Of a stretch of DNA of 64,000 bases, positions 47,886 to 61,385 are shown one piece after another. Numbering within the stretch: the first letter of the stretch is position 1; each line of letters opens with the position of its first letter. The notes below the pieces were generated by a model. It was given only the letters and a program-made list of their open reading frames with translations, did not search any database and had not been told where the DNA came from. This stretch comes from Argopecten irradians (taxonomy: Eukaryota; Mollusca; Bivalvia; Pectinida; Pectinidae): contig NC_091134.1 of the NCBI RefSeq assembly GCF_041381155.1, positions 802,001-866,000 on the forward strand. Direction: 5' to 3'. The position numbers and the translations under genes are program-made.

Positions 47886-49100
47886 ATGTGATCTTAGGAA
47901 ATTCAATTTAGATTTAATATTCAGATTTACTTTCTCGATGACAACTAACTATGTATGAAGTGTATAGTGATATGTAATATGCCTTAGGCCGTTCTTCGTT
48001 CAAGTAATAATATCGGTTTACACCGTGATTAAGAGGCCGGTATGCAACGGCATAAATATTAGTTTGTTGTTTATTTGTAATTGATTTCTATTTTAGATTT
48101 AGTTCCGGAATTCCGGAAGTTATTGTCCAGATTTCGGTTCGTAACTTTACTATATGCTCGCATTATGGGATACATAGTAGCGGCGAACGCCGGAAATGCC
48201 CAAGAAGATATTTAGTGGTCGTTTAGACGAAACGATACGGTAATTTAATGAACTATCAATGGAAAATGTATTATATGTGATCTATGTACTTTAGGAATTT
48301 ATGTTATTGTGTCATTTAATATATAATATGGATAGTTTGGTCAAATTAGGTCTATGACACCGAAGCGTGTACAGACGACAAGTTCCTCGTGATCATATAT
48401 CTTACTTGTATGTTAGTTCATGTACTAATACATCAATGAGGATAGTCTCTAAAGCTGTCGTAAATACTTTCGAGCAGTTGTTTTACATTTATGCTTCATA
48501 TAGTAAGTCGTCTGATCTAGTACTTGCAGTAAATATAATTTTGGGTCGAAAAGTCTCGGTTTCGTAACAGAGTTTGTCTCATATAGGGGCGAGTTGTCCT
48601 TTCGATTTTATATTTGTAACTTTGCATATAGGCTTTATACATGTTACAATCCGTATATAGTTCATAAGTTTTATAAATTGTTTCTTTGTGTTTCAGTCAA
48701 TCTGTTTCTTATTAAACATATATGAAATTGAATTGGCCGGTTCGTGTCTCTCCCAAAGTGTTGTCTACGTGTTTGCACATAGACAGCACGTCCATGCTTA
48801 AATGGCGTGTTATGACCAAGGTTTATTGACTATAAATTATGTTTTCATGTTTGAAAATTTATAAGATTTAATTAATTATATATTGTACATTTTATTAGTA
48901 ACGGTATCACCACACTTATACAATGTTTATAATAATAGAGTATTGTGGCTTCCTCGGTGCATCAAAGAGCTGGTTACAATGTCAGCAGGTCCTAATCAAT
49001 ATCACCCTTCACACTGTAGCCAGACAGTTCATTCACGTTCAAGGTGATGACAAATTGATATCTACATAGGACAATACGATCTTATGATAATATGTAAATA
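47886..49100. other. Possible LTR remnant and intergenic sequence
   Basis: This stretch follows the BEL/Pao fragment. GC-richer patches at 48100-48240 and ATTAAA near 48713 are compatible with LTR sequence but do not prove it. Confidence 0.3.
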
Positions 49101-49119
49101 CTACCTGCATTAGGTGCTG

Positions 49120-49205
49120 AAAGTGCTTAGTGTCAGCCCGAGGATATCACTGTCACCCGAGGGTGAGGGTGATAGTGATATTCCAAGGAGTGACACTAGT
49201 CACTA
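49120..49205. repeat. Inverted-repeat element core
   Basis: GTGTCAGCCCGAGGATATCACTGTC... is mirrored by ...GATAGTGATATTCCAAGGAG then TGACACT, forming a foldback of about 35-bp arms. This is a typical small foldback repeat. Confidence 0.6.
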
Positions 49206-49780
49206 CGTGCATCACTTTCAAGCGGAAAATATTTTGCGAGGTTACTACGAACGTGTCTCATATTGTTCAGGTGACCTTGACATAAGTTCCGAATTGTCCA
49301 ATTCCGTAAAATAGAATAGATATTGTATTATATATATACTATAATACATATTGTTATGTAAAATTCTATCCTAATAGTGTAGAAGGGACGTTATATAATG
49401 AAATGAAAATATTATTCTGAAAGTCTTTGCACTAGAATAGACGTTCATTTACAACATTTTGACCTGGATTGGCACACCTTTTTCTGTAGTGACACATTGA
49501 GGTTGACATTTACCATGGAAGTGATCTGATATGAACGTAGTTGGGAGATTCGAATTATGAAAACATATCTTTACCAATCTAACTATGTGCTTGAAATGAT
49601 TTCTTAAAGTATCGCCGATAGAATATAAATGATACCCAACATTTGAACAATACCTACATTCAAATGCCACTTCTACTATATAAATTAACCAAGGCACATT
49701 GTATGGGGTATAACTGACTCCCAAAACGTGACCAATATGACGTCACTAATGTTGGCATGGTAACGTCAACTGATCACCAT

Positions 49781-50085
49781 TAAAAGGGCTGTTCCATCTT
49801 GTGGATTAAATCGTCGTTGATAACTGAATTTCCTTGTCTAACTTAAACAATGTTAATGTATTGTTTAATTAACAATACCTGTTTTTAATCGTTCGTATAT
49901 ATGTAATTATCACAAAATAGTTTTTTTGTTGAGGCAATTAATTGTTTTTAATATTTTTATCTTAAAGTAAAATAAGAAGCTCATGCAAAGTAAGTAATTT
50001 TTGTAACTGAATAAAAATGCTAATTCATCTGCTCCTGATTTTTATAGAGAAAAAATACCATTCGTCAGTGGTGTAGCATCTATAA
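49781..50085. mobile_element. MITE-like element (copy 2, inverted relative to 7122-7488)
   Basis: Read on the minus strand it follows copy 1: GATGCTACACCACTGACGAA, GGTATTTTTTC, GGAGCAGA, TTTTTATTCAGTTACAAAA. The left end is more diverged. Confidence 0.75.
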
Positions 50086-52321
50086 TATTCAATTGAACTA
50101 TGGAGACTTTTGATTCCAGTTTTTCTAATTCAGATATATTAACTGTGTCATTGCTTATGTTTGATATCAGTGCTATAACCTCTCCGGAGGTCTGTTTTCA
50201 CCACCCAGAATCTGTAATAAAGAACCTCTGCAAAATCTATACGAGTAGTCAGACAATTATCCGCCATCTTTAACCAGGCTAACGCACTCTATTAGAAAAT
50301 GTTTTCAGAAGTTGGCTGTTCCTTTGTAAAAACTCATTCAAGGACGTTTGACAAGGCTCTATTTTAATCGATTGCTTTACTTACTCAATTATGTTTTTGT
50401 ATAGAAATGTACATAAATAGTAACGGAAAATTACTATGAAAACTAAAATTAATTTGTATCAGCCCTTTTATCTTATGTCCATATTGAAGAATTAGTTACA
50501 CTTAACGAACTCGTTGAAACATCATTAAACGATTATACGCAGTAAAAATAGTTTAATATGTTATTCAAAGAAGTAAGATGTAGACCTTGATACCGTTGTT
50601 GTTTCCTTAAACTATAACAACGGTGCCACATACTTCCGCTAAAAATTATTAATACAGAATAATGAATAAAGGTGAACTGAAGGCTTATGTTACTTATATC
50701 ACCATAACATAACATCGGCCTAGTAAAACATCATTGAAGACCCAGACCTTGTCTATACAAAATGTTGTATAACAAAGCAATGAATACAAGGACCTATTTA
50801 TTTACACATAATGAAATAGTCAAAATATTGATGGTAACATGCAATAAATAAACTGGCAGATGGATACATGGAGACAGCAAAGACTCATTAATTTAAAGAT
50901 TCATAATGTACATGTAAAATTCATGTTAGTAAATGCCTTTAGCATGTGTTATGTTCAAGGTAAATGTAATTGACAACTGCTTCTGCATAAACGTTGAATG
51001 CATGTTATTTATCAATTTCCACCCAATGGTACAGGCCAGAAATCTCAGCTATATGTGACCTATCAATCTCAGTCTCTATACAATCTGTCATATTCTACGT
51101 TACAAACAAATAGTACATAATCATCCGAGATATTTTACCAAAAACTTCTATTCATATATACTAATAATTCTGTGTTTCATTACTTTTTGTGTATATTGTC
51201 ATATTGCTGGAATGCATGGAGAACATGATGGTTTGTCATTTTTGTTTTAATCCATGTCCAAAGATTACTGCTACCTAGATTGATAAACAATGTCTTTAAA
51301 TTAATAACCTATGGCCTCGAATACTTAATCAGTGACTTTTATGATATTCCCATATTGCTTAGATGCATAGCGGATTTTAGGAAAACATTTTCTTAATAAA
51401 AGTCAAAAGATTATTCGGTAATAGCATCAGATCATGGTGACCTTTAAGTAATATTCCATGGTGATAGATTAAGAATGCATGACATATCCAAGATGTATAG
51501 TCCGTGACTATAGATTTATATCCACACGCTTTCTATGGATATCGTGACCAAAGGAACGACCAAAATTCATGGGTTTTTTGTGTTTTTAATTAAAACCATA
51601 TTCAAATATACCTTGTTTATTTACTTACTTACGTTGCATTGTTTAATTTTGTGTATATGTTGATTACAAAACATACATAGACTCGTCTACTATTTGATGT
51701 GTTCTGCCCTCCGACATATATACAGTGCACTTTTTCTCACATTCAATACAGTTGTTTTTTTCTTAACGGTCATTAGCCTTTCTCCACGACCTACAATACA
51801 TAAAGCCAAAGCCAAGACGGCGTTGTGTAGGATTTATCAATTAAATAGAAAGGTCCTATTGCCTTGTTCTATGTGAGGTATGGCTATTATTTTGAATCAG
51901 ATATTGTTCACAAGAATCAGTGTTGCATACCATTATATTTTATTAGATTTGATTTAATCTTTTTTTTACTTATAGAAATAGCCCTAGGGTCTTTCGAAAA
52001 CAAAAAACAAAAAAACAAAAACAGCAGTTCTGTAAAATGTAAATTTCATTAATTTGTCAAATGATTAGATGTTTTTTTCAGAGTAAGAAGAAAACATCTT
52101 GTGAGATAAAACGGAACTGTATTACAGACCTGTGTTTCTCTTTACAACCGATCAATGGCGGTCATTGGTGCGGTGTTGCAGCGATCGAGTCGCACCAAAT
52201 ACACCTAATATAACATAGAGGTCGAAATACTTATGTCATTGAACAATTGCTAGGTCGATAAAAACATATGCCATATCACCAAACTCTGAAGTACACATGT
52301 AAATAAAAAAATTCTAATAAA
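50086..52321. other. Intergenic, no gene seen
   Basis: AT-rich; an A-rich run (CAAAAAACAAAAAAACAAAA type) lies near 52000-52020. Confidence 0.35.
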
Positions 52322-52369
52322 ACACGTCTTCTGTTCATTTGGAATCAGAACAGAAAATGTGAGGTGTTT

Positions 52370-55070
52370 GTTTTCAGAGGCTGTGGTATATTCGTGTTAC
52401 TTGTAACTGAGGAACTGTTGCCATTTGTATGGTGTGTGGTGTTTGTTTTGGAAGTCTGTGGTATATTCGTATTTTGTAATTGAGGAACTGTTGTTATTTG
52501 TATAGTGTGTGGTGTTTGTTTTGTGAGGCTGTGGTATATTCGTGTTCTTGTAATTGAGGAACTGTTGCCATTTGTATAGTGTGTGGTGTTTGTTTTGGAA
52601 GTTTGTGGTATATTCGTATTCTTGTAATTGAGGAACTGTTGTTATTTGTATAGTGTGTGGTGTTTGTTTTGTGAGGCTGTGGTATATTCGTGTTCTTGTA
52701 ATTGAGGAACTGTTGCCATTTGTATAGTGTGTGGTGTTTGTTTTGGAAGTATGTGGTATATTCATATTCTTGTAATTGAGGAACTGTTGTTATTCGTATA
52801 GTGTGTGGTGTTTGTGTTGTGAGGCTGTGGTAAAATTGTGTTCTTGTAATTGAGGGACTGTTGTCATTTTTAAAGTGTGTGGTGTGTGGTGTTTGTTTTG
52901 TGAGGCTGTGGTATATTCGTGTTCTTGTAATTGAGGAACTGTTGTTATTTGTATAGTTTGTGATATTTGTTTTGTGAGGCTGTGGTATATTCGTGTTCTT
53001 GTAATTGAGGAACTGTTGTTATTTGTATAGTTTGTGGTGTTTGTTTTGTGAGGCTGTGGTATATTCGTATCCTTGTTATTGAGGAACTGATGTCATTTGT
53101 ATAGTGTGTGGTGTTTGTTTTGTGAGGCTGTGGTATATTCGTGTTCTTGTAATTGAGGAACTGTTGTCATTTGTAAAGTGTGAGGTGTTTGTTTTGAGAG
53201 GCTGTGGTAGATTCGTGTTTTTGTAATTGATGGACTGTTGTTATTTGTAAAGTGTGTGGTGTTTGGTTTGGGAGGCTGTGGTATATTCGTATTCTTGTAA
53301 TTGAGGAAATGTTGTCTTTTTATAGTTTGTGATATTTGTTTTGTGAGGCTGTGGTATATTCGTGTTCTTGTAATTGAGGAACTGTTGTTATTTGTATAGT
53401 TTGTGGTGTTTGTTTTGTGAGGCTGTGGTATATTCGTATCCTTGTTATTGAGGAACTGTTGTCATTTGTATAGTGTGTGGTGTTTGTTTTGTGAGGCTGT
53501 GGTATATTCGTGTTCTTGTAATTGAGGAACTGTTGTCATTTGTAAAGTGTGAGGTGTTTGTTTTGAGAGGCTGTGGTAGATTCGTGTTTTTGTAATTGAG
53601 GAACTGTTGTTATTTGTAAAGTGTGTGGTGTTTGGTTTGGGAGGCTGTGGTATATTCGTATTCTTGTAATTGAGGAAATGTTGTCATTTTTATAGTGTGT
53701 GGTGTTTGTTTTGTGAGGCTGTGGTATATTCGTGTTCTTGTAATTGAGGAACTGTTGTCATTTGTATAGTGTGTGGTGTTTGTTTTGTGAGGCTGTGGTA
53801 TATTCGTGTTCTTGTAATTGAGGAACTGTTGTCATTTGTATAGTGTGTGGTGTTTGGTTTGGGAGGCTGTGGTATATTCGTATTCTTGTAATTGAGGAAC
53901 TGTTGTCATTTGTATAGTGTGTGGTGTTTGTTTTGTGAGGCTGTGGTATATTCGTGTTCTTGTAATTGAGGAACTGTTGTCATTTTATAGTGTGTGGTGT
54001 TTGTTTTGGGAAGCTGCGGTATATTCGTGTTCTTGTAGTTGAGAAACTGTTGTTATTTGTATAGTGTGTGGTGTTTGTTTTGGGAGGCTGTGGTATATTC
54101 GTGTTTTTGTAATTGAGGAACTGTTGTTATTTGTATAGTGTGTGGTGTTTGTTTTGTGAGGCTGTGGTATATTCGTATCCTTGTTATTGAGGAACTGTTG
54201 TCATTTTTATAGTGTGTGGTGTTTGTTTTGTGAGGCTGTGGTATATTCGTGTTCTTGTAATTGAGGAACTGTTGTTATTTGTAAAGTGTGAGGTGTTTGT
54301 TTTGAGAGGCTGTGGTAGATTCGTGTTTTTGTAATTGAGGAACTGTTGTTATTTGTAAAGTGTGTGGTGTTTGGTTTGGGAGGCTGTGGTATATTCGTAT
54401 TCTTGTAATTGAGGAAATGTTGTCATTTTTATAGTGTGTGGTGTTTGTTTTGTGAGGCTGTGGTATATTCGTGTTCTTGTAGTTGAGGAAATGTTATTAT
54501 TTGTGAAGTGTGTGGTGTTTGTTTTGTGAGGCTGTGGTATATTCGTGTTCTTGTTATTGAGGAACTGTTGTCATTTGTATAGTGTGTGGTGTTTGTTTTG
54601 GGAGGCTGTGGTATATTCGTGTTCTTGTTATTGAGGAACTGTTGTCATTTGTATAGTGTGTGGTGTTTGGTTTGGGAGGCTGTGGTATATTCGTATTCTT
54701 GTAATTGAGGAAATGTTGTCATTTTTATAGTGTGTGGTGTTTGTTTTGTGAGGCTGTGGTATATTCGTGTTCTTGTATTTGAGGAACTGTTGTCATTTGT
54801 ATAGTGTGTGGTGTTTGTTTTGTGAGGCTGTGGTATATTCGTGTTCTTGTAATTGAGGAACTGTTGTCATTTTTAGTGTGTGGTGTTTGTTTTGGGAAGC
54901 TGCGGTATATTCGTGTTCTTGTAGTTGAGAAACTGTTGTTATTTGTATAGTGTGTGGTGTTTGTTTTGGGAGGCTGTGGTATATTCGTGTTTTTGTAATT
55001 GAGGAACTGTTGTTATTTGTATAGTGTGTGGTGTTTGTTTTGGAAGGCTGTGGTATATTCGTGTTGTTAT
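52370..55070. repeat. 74-bp minisatellite, ~36 copies, with higher-order structure
   Basis: The unit contains GAGGCTGTGGTATATTCGTG, TTCTTGTAATTGAGGAACTG and TTGTCATTTGTATAGTGTGT. Variant units recur in blocks: a TAGTTTGTGATATTTG variant appears at 52954 and again at 53323, about five units apart, indicating a roughly 370-bp higher-order repeat. The left edge shows alternating two-unit variation. The unit corresponds to an internal part of the SINE family in minus orientation. Confidence 0.95.
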
Positions 55071-55240
55071 TTGTAAAGCTATATCCGATTGAAGCGTGCT
55101 GCCGAAGACAAAAAACAAACAAACACACTCGTTCACAATTTACTTACAACGGGCAAAGCAATGGCAAAAACGACCACTTTAATAGACTATGACGTGTCAC
55201 GGCCGGGGCAGAACCCTGAGCCTTCTTCACAAGGGCGATC
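55071..55240 (-). mobile_element. 5' half of a SINE copy abutting the minisatellite
   Basis: On the minus strand it reads GAAGGCTCAGGGTTCTGCCC, CGGCCGTGACACGTCATAGT, CTATTAAAGTGGTC, i.e. the SINE head, and then runs into the minisatellite at the place where the matching SINE segment lies. Confidence 0.75.
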
Positions 55241-55767
55241 CAAGGAAACATTAACTGTTATAACTGATACATATGTGTTATACGGAATACAGGATAGATT
55301 TCATTGACATTATAACGAATATACGTACACGGTCTACTATACCAGTGGAGCACTACCACACAGAATCACTCGGGCACAATTTTGTGTACTTTTTTTGTAG
55401 TTTTCCAATAATTTCATGCGTATTTTTGTATTTTGTATTTATATATTATTTTTGTCCAAAATAAACATAACGACCATTTTTAATATCTACCGTACCGCTT
55501 ACGGTTCAGTTTAATTGGCTAGTAGGTAGCAGACATAACACAAGTGCGATGAAATGCATAAAAACGTCATAATGATAGTTTTCAATAATCATAAATTTAC
55601 TCCATTAGCATTAGTAGGCACCAATTGTAGCTCTAAAGACGACACCTTCATCTATCTAGAAGTCTTTTGAGCAACAATATTGCAGCTAAATTGACATATA
55701 TGGTCAATTATACACGTTCATCTGCGTATTGTCTGCGGGCTATACGATGTTACATCATAAGACGCCC
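55241..55767. other. Spacer between SINE pieces
   Basis: AT-rich with no gene. A CGTACCGCTTACGGT hairpin-like patch lies near 55491. Confidence 0.3.
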
Positions 55768-55905
55768 TATGAACAGTCAGGGTCATGTAAGGACGGCCTC
55801 CCATGAATGCGGTGTGTAGCGCGTATGTAGTGCACAGTGTGAGTTTTGAGAGACTGTGGTATATTCATCACTGAAACATGCTGCCAAAGACCCCAAGCAC
55901 AAAAA
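55768..55905 (-). mobile_element. SINE 3' part
   Basis: CCTATGAACAGTCAGGGTCA, GTAAGGACGGCCTCCCATG and TGTGGTATATTCAT match the family in minus orientation, with an internal deletion. Confidence 0.7.
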
Positions 55906-55989
55906 ACCCACGCTAAACATACACCTGTATCATTTTTCAAATGAAAGTGCTACACCATAATAGTCTGACACATCATTATTTGTGCACAC

Positions 55990-55995
55990 TTTATT
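55990..55995 (-). terminator. Polyadenylation signal for the lectin-domain gene
   Basis: Minus-strand AATAAA lies about 275 bp after the TAG at 56270. Confidence 0.5.
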
Positions 55996-56269
55996 TGCAC
56001 TTCCAAGTTTATAATGATGGATATCTGCCAATATGTGGTGTCCGGAATTCCTTTAACAAAATCATACAAAATGCCTTGTTTTGCTTTCCCTGGGCTATAC
56101 CCGAGCGGCAATCAATGACCAGGTCAGTCTTGAAGTCGCAATTTGAAAACTTTGTCGGACTGATAATTGGTATCTAACTCTGACACCAGTTTATATTCGA
56201 ACACCAATCACAACTGCCCCATGACCTTCCAATGAACTAGGTGTAACGGCAATATTGGTGGTCCACTGT

Positions 56270-59200
56270 CTATACAGATGTAACACGATGTTTTGTGTTA
56301 CCCAGACATAGCCGTTTTACGTGCTGTATAAGGGCCGGGAAGTCGAGGAAGACAATGGTACCGAAAGTCAACATGAGCAGTGTGGCGCCCACATAACCAA
56401 TGGACGTGGCGGATATCCTCTCGTCCTGAACGCTGATAAACTTACGTTTGTATAACGAAGTGGAAGATTTCTTTACAGTCAATAGAACTCTGAGTTTTTC
56501 TATTTCCTCCTGTAAATTGAGTAAAGATGTGTTGAATATGGTGCACGTGCAGCGACATACGCCTAGATTCGGAAGTGACGTAACTGTAACAAAACAATAT
56601 TAATACCTGAGTGAGTGTCTGACACCTAAATATATCGGGGTTAGAAAGTAAATGTATTTTAACTATCCCGAATTATAGTAATATCAGAGTTCCAAAGCGG
56701 CACGCGTTGGGTAACTTTGAAATAGACCGCCAAATGTACACGAGATAAAGAGATCTTACGGGGAATTTTACACTAAGGTTTAGATATCATAGAAATTATC
56801 ATCCAGGATAGCACCGTATACTTACATTTTATATCACCACAATCAAATATAAAAAGGCAAAATACAATTTCCCAAACTGCCGTAAACATGAAAAGTGTTA
56901 CTTAATTTCACAATTCTTCATGACAGGATTAAGAATCCGACTGATTCTTACCATTTGTTGGTGTTGTTACAGCGGTAGTTGTGGTGATCTGTTCCGTGGT
57001 AAATGTCAAGGCCGTGGGTTCTGTTGCGGCGTCTATCGTTGGTGACGTTACATTTATTGTTTGTGTTGTTTGTACCGCTGTGGTCGGTTCTGTAGTTGTT
57101 GTTGTTTCCGCTATTGTTGTGGTAAGACCAAGTGTTGTTTCAGTGTCTGGTGTTGTGTATATCACAAAGCATGGCGTATCTGGATTGACGCTAGACACAT
57201 CAGGAACAACAGGGATTTCCACAGAAGCTTTAAAATAAAGACAAACAACACAAATTCCTTAAAGTTCGTGTCTGAGGCTACATGGTCAGCTTATCAATAT
57301 TTATAATTTATACTTTACAAGCGTATGTAATGTGTCAGGTGAATAAGTAAATTCATTTTTGTTAAGAAAATTACTTCAATATCTTTATCCAATAACTGCT
57401 GATTTACTTGTATGAAATCAAATGTTTTGAAAGTTCAAACCACTATATTACGATGAGTGTTAATATGTAATATGTTTAATATGTTTATGTTTGGAAATGC
57501 CCAACAACCACCGCGATGGATATTATTACTAGTATTACTAATTATTGGAGAAAGAAAAAAAGACGGTTATGAACTTTGTATAATATCACCGTTGTTGATC
57601 ACATTGCTTACATTCAAAGCAGATCTTTATTCCTACATCAATGGATGCGGATGGGTACATGCCAGCGATGCAGATATCGGGGTCGTCAGCTGCAAAAAAC
57701 TTCCAGCAGTCATCCCCCGAGAATCCATCCAGGTGTCCCACACCCCAACATTGCTCTCCTGTTGCCAAGGTATCAGTCAGACAGTCAGCGATACATTCCG
57801 CCCATGGTAACTCTGCGCTCGCCTTCAGATTATGACTGCATCCGTTTTGAGGGTAAGTATCAAACGTACAGTCACCTGGTGGGATGATAATCACAAATAA
57901 AGACCGAAATACAGAATTTGAGGGACAGATTTATGTTTTTTTTCTTTTTAGAAGCGAAAGTCATCAATGATTTTCCATAGTACCTTCATTTTGTTCTAAA
58001 AAGGATGTGCTTTCACAATTACAACGTCCCTACAACATTGCGCTTGGATTTAATACAAGCCAATACATAAATTAAAAGTTAAGTGTGTAACTGTACGCCC
58101 AAACCTGAATCCTTCTCCATCACCTAGCATTGGCGTTGAAATGAAGAGCCATGTCAATGTCCCCTTTTTTAAATTTTCAGTGCAGTTAATCGCTAAGTAC
58201 CTGGGGAGGATTCACAGACCGCCTGTAGCGTGTCATTACACAGAGACGATCTCCAGCTCGTCCCTCCCGATAACGTGAAACACAAATCGTCAGTGTTTGT
58301 GCTGGGTTCTCCATTATCAAAACTATCCGGTCCTCCAACAATGGTACAATCATACCACCTTGTTAATTCTGGTGTCGCTATATTAAACTTATGGAGGCCG
58401 ATCCAGAGTTCCCCGGTCCTGTAAACAGCAGTGTACATTAAAAAAACTTACAGTAAGTGGTGCAAGCAACACATGTCGCCTTCCGTCAGTAACATTTTCT
58501 AATCTTTGGTCAGTTATTGTTGGTAGTTATGCTATCATTGTGTGAAGTTTGAACAAATTCCGTTGATTTTTTCTGAGGTTATCGTACAGAAACTTGTGAA
58601 ACAATTTATTACTTAGTTACTAGTAACAGTGACCTTTGTAGTTGACCTTTTGACCCCATTCTATATTTTCTCATACGCCGTCAATGTAAGAATACCATTA
58701 AAAACATGTATAGGATTATTGAACACATATTTGGTAAAATCTCACCAGTGTTATAGAAGAGAGGTATAATTTTTCTGCTAAGTTAAGAAAGGTTGCTTTC
58801 GAAAACTATTATAAGCCTGATCACACGTGAACAACCTTAACTTTTTCTTAGTAATATATCATTTAAGTGAACTGGATATGACTTTGCTTTTATGGACATT
58901 TGCATACATTTCAGAATATCCCCTGAATAGAATGTCAGTCTTTTTATAATGAGATTACAATGGTGTTTGTTATAGTTTCGTAATATGTCAGAATCGACGT
59001 TAGATTTCCAATTTCAAAGGAAAAAAAACAAAAACAAGTAGGAACTGGTTTTATCATCAAGAGTAAATTATAGTTATAGATGCGATACGTGTTTTATCAA
59101 ACTTTGACCAATATGCCTCTTACAACGTTAAACTGTATGCGCTAGTTTAGTTGCACAAACGAATCAAGAATAGAAAGGTCCACTCACACGTCGGCGCTCC

Positions 59201-59907
59201 AATCATCATTGATGTACTTCTGTACATATGTCTGTTTCAATGAGGTGTCCAACTTAGCGAGATGCATACCAAGGCCCTCGCAAGTCAACTTGGCGGCATT
59301 CCACGACATCGGAGTTTTCAGTAACGTAAATCTTGTTTTAGCAGATATGGCAAAACCTGGTAAGAAATAATCGGAACGTTTAAAAGGAAATGTGTCAGTC
59401 ATCAGGTGTTTGTTTCAGCGTTATACAGTTGGTACCAAAGCTAATTTCTACATATCAATACTGAGCTGAAAATGATATATTTTGCTAATTCATTGAAAAA
59501 AAACACAAACGGAAGAAGCATTATTCTACTGGGTATGGTAATCAACGTTATTTAAGTTAGATATGTTGATTACAAGGTCGAGAGGTAATCGGTTACAATG
59601 TGATGACGAAATGGCTTTAACGAGACCGAGGTCATTAATGAATTATTCGACGTCATTTATTACTTGCACGAACACTTATTGAATAAAGTGTTATATTCCA
59701 GCATAGAATTAGATATTAATGAACAATGATATATCGTGTATTTTTCTGCATTATCGTTTGACAATGTCTCGTGTATATACTTGATATAGAATATACATCA
59801 TTGAGATGTCCTCTGAGATTGATTTTGGCCTTGGTCTTGACAACACAATAAACATTATGTACTTACAAATTTCTAAACCCAGCCACCACCAAAAAAGACA
59901 TAGGAGC
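56270..59907 (-). CDS. Type I membrane C-type lectin domain protein with mucin-like stalk
   Basis: Exons on the minus strand: 59907-59867 (hydrophobic LLCLFWWWLGLEI, likely part of the signal peptide; its start is unresolved), 59356-59188, 58418-58201, 57875-57612, 57227-56952 and 56583-56270 (TAG). All listed junctions agree in phase. Exons 2-3 form a C-type lectin domain (SWNAAKLTCEGLGMHLAKL, WIGL, WYDC, NGEPS, then W-RSSLCND and AVCES); EPS replaces the usual EPN/QPD sugar motif. Exon 4 is an eight-cysteine domain with a PAN/apple-like look (LPWAECIADCL, GEQCWG). Exon 5 is Thr-rich and probably heavily O-glycosylated. Exon 6 has CRCTC, a short amphipathic stretch (LQEEIEKLRVLL), a membrane segment (SIGYVGATLLMLTFGTIVFL) and a short tail. 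It is likely a cell-surface recognition protein. Confidence 0.8.
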
Positions 59908-60104
59908 CTGTAAAACAATAAATATAATTAATAAAGTATCAGTCGTTCAGCATGAAATTTTAGTTTATTTTATTTTCGGTTTGACGTTTAGGTCATGTGT
60001 TGGAGCAGAAATACGTCACGCACATTCAATTTACATAGTAAGATTTGCTCGGAGGCTTGGTGGATGTAGCATAATCAATATTCCTACAACTTTAGAGTGT
60101 ATGT

Positions 60105-60264
60105 ATATTTAAGGAATTATTTTTATGTTTTGTTGTTTACTGGTGTGTAAACTGCATTTGTTGGACAGCAATGCTTTAAATGACGCGCGTCATGTAGAAA
60201 CATCTGTCCAACAATTGCAGTTTACACATCAGAAAAAAATAAAAATAATTCCTTATATCTAAGT
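60105..60264. mobile_element. Foldback/MITE element, ~160 bp
   Basis: Arms of about 60 bp: AAGGAATTATTTTTATGTTT ... TGTGTAAACTGCATTTGTTG and the inverse, around a GACGCGCGTC centre. No coding content. Confidence 0.8.
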
Positions 60265-61385
60265 TTCAACCGACTATTTCTTTTAAATTTAATGTTCCGA
60301 TAAAATAAAACTTCATACGATCGGTGTAACAGCCGGTTAATTGATGGAATTCCGGAACACTGTCTCCAATTTGGCGGTAAATGTTATCAAGTTCAGAAAG
60401 TACTAAACATATAGTTCCACAATAATTCTATCTTTTTCAATCCATTGATGCAATATTTCTCAACTATTTTATTTTTCGAATTATAATTTAAGATATTCCA
60501 TACATTCATATTTTTTTAATGATGGAATTAGAAATACAGAAACAATACAGGTTAAATCTGATGCGCATGAACATTACTTGCGGAGACAGTGTTCCGGTGC
60601 ATGTATTCCCAGTTCGTAAAGTTGTATAGTAAAGACAAAACGGGAATGGAAATATAGTAAGATGGGTTCATCTGAAGACCGTATCCTATATGTACGAGTA
60701 GTGATTCAGTTAAAGGTTCGAATAACAACTCGCAGAAAACAATACTGCCTATTGATTGACTGAAATGTCATTGGCTGTTGGATGCTGCCTTCAAAAGCAA
60801 ACTCGGCTGACAATCATCAACTCTGGCTGCCGAATTATAATATCTACATTACAACACGTTTATAACATATATCTGCTTTGCAAATGTGCATACTTTGTAT
60901 TTTGATATCTTGCATTGGTTTTGTTATGACAGTGCATACATTTACTGTTAGAACGATTGATATGTCGAAACTTCCAGTTTTATCACATGACGTGTACTCA
61001 AATATTTCAGTTACCGGTAGGGCCTAGTAACGACTGTTGATATTTCATGGATTTAATTTCAGTTTCATGGCATTCCTTAAGCCTTTAAGCGTTGTGCCAA
61101 CATGTTATTTATATATCGAAAAAACACAACCATTTAAAAACAATAAGGACGACACTGGAGAGGAATGTGATTTGCTGAGGAAAGACTAAAGTTCCTTCTC
61201 CCAGTTCACTGATGCGACCAGTGTATAACGTCATAGGACAAATGAAGAGGACGGTGTTCCGTCAAACGAAACGTTGCTTTCTCTTTTGGATTAGGCTGCG
61301 GAACATGAAAACGAGAACTCGGACAGCAACACGTGTTGTCGACAAATGTTAAAGACTCGTAATGTCTCCGAGAAGATTTTGTTTG
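60265..61385. other. Upstream of the lectin gene; no exon confirmed
   Basis: A GC-richer patch at 61145-61345 contains a frame reading DDTGEECDLLRKD and another of about 46 codons, but no family or splice support was found. Confidence 0.3.

Noticed and set aside
52397-55136. Several minus-strand frames rich in Thr, His and Gln
   Set aside because: They are shadows of the 74-bp minisatellite; the unit length is not a multiple of three, so no long protein repeat is maintained.
57457-57810. 117-codon plus-strand frame over the lectin gene
   Set aside because: It is antisense to the eight-cysteine exon, which has domain-like cysteines and matching splice sites.
61141-61345. GC-richer patch with short open frames upstream of the lectin gene
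   Set aside because: No splice sites or domain match could be supported on either strand.
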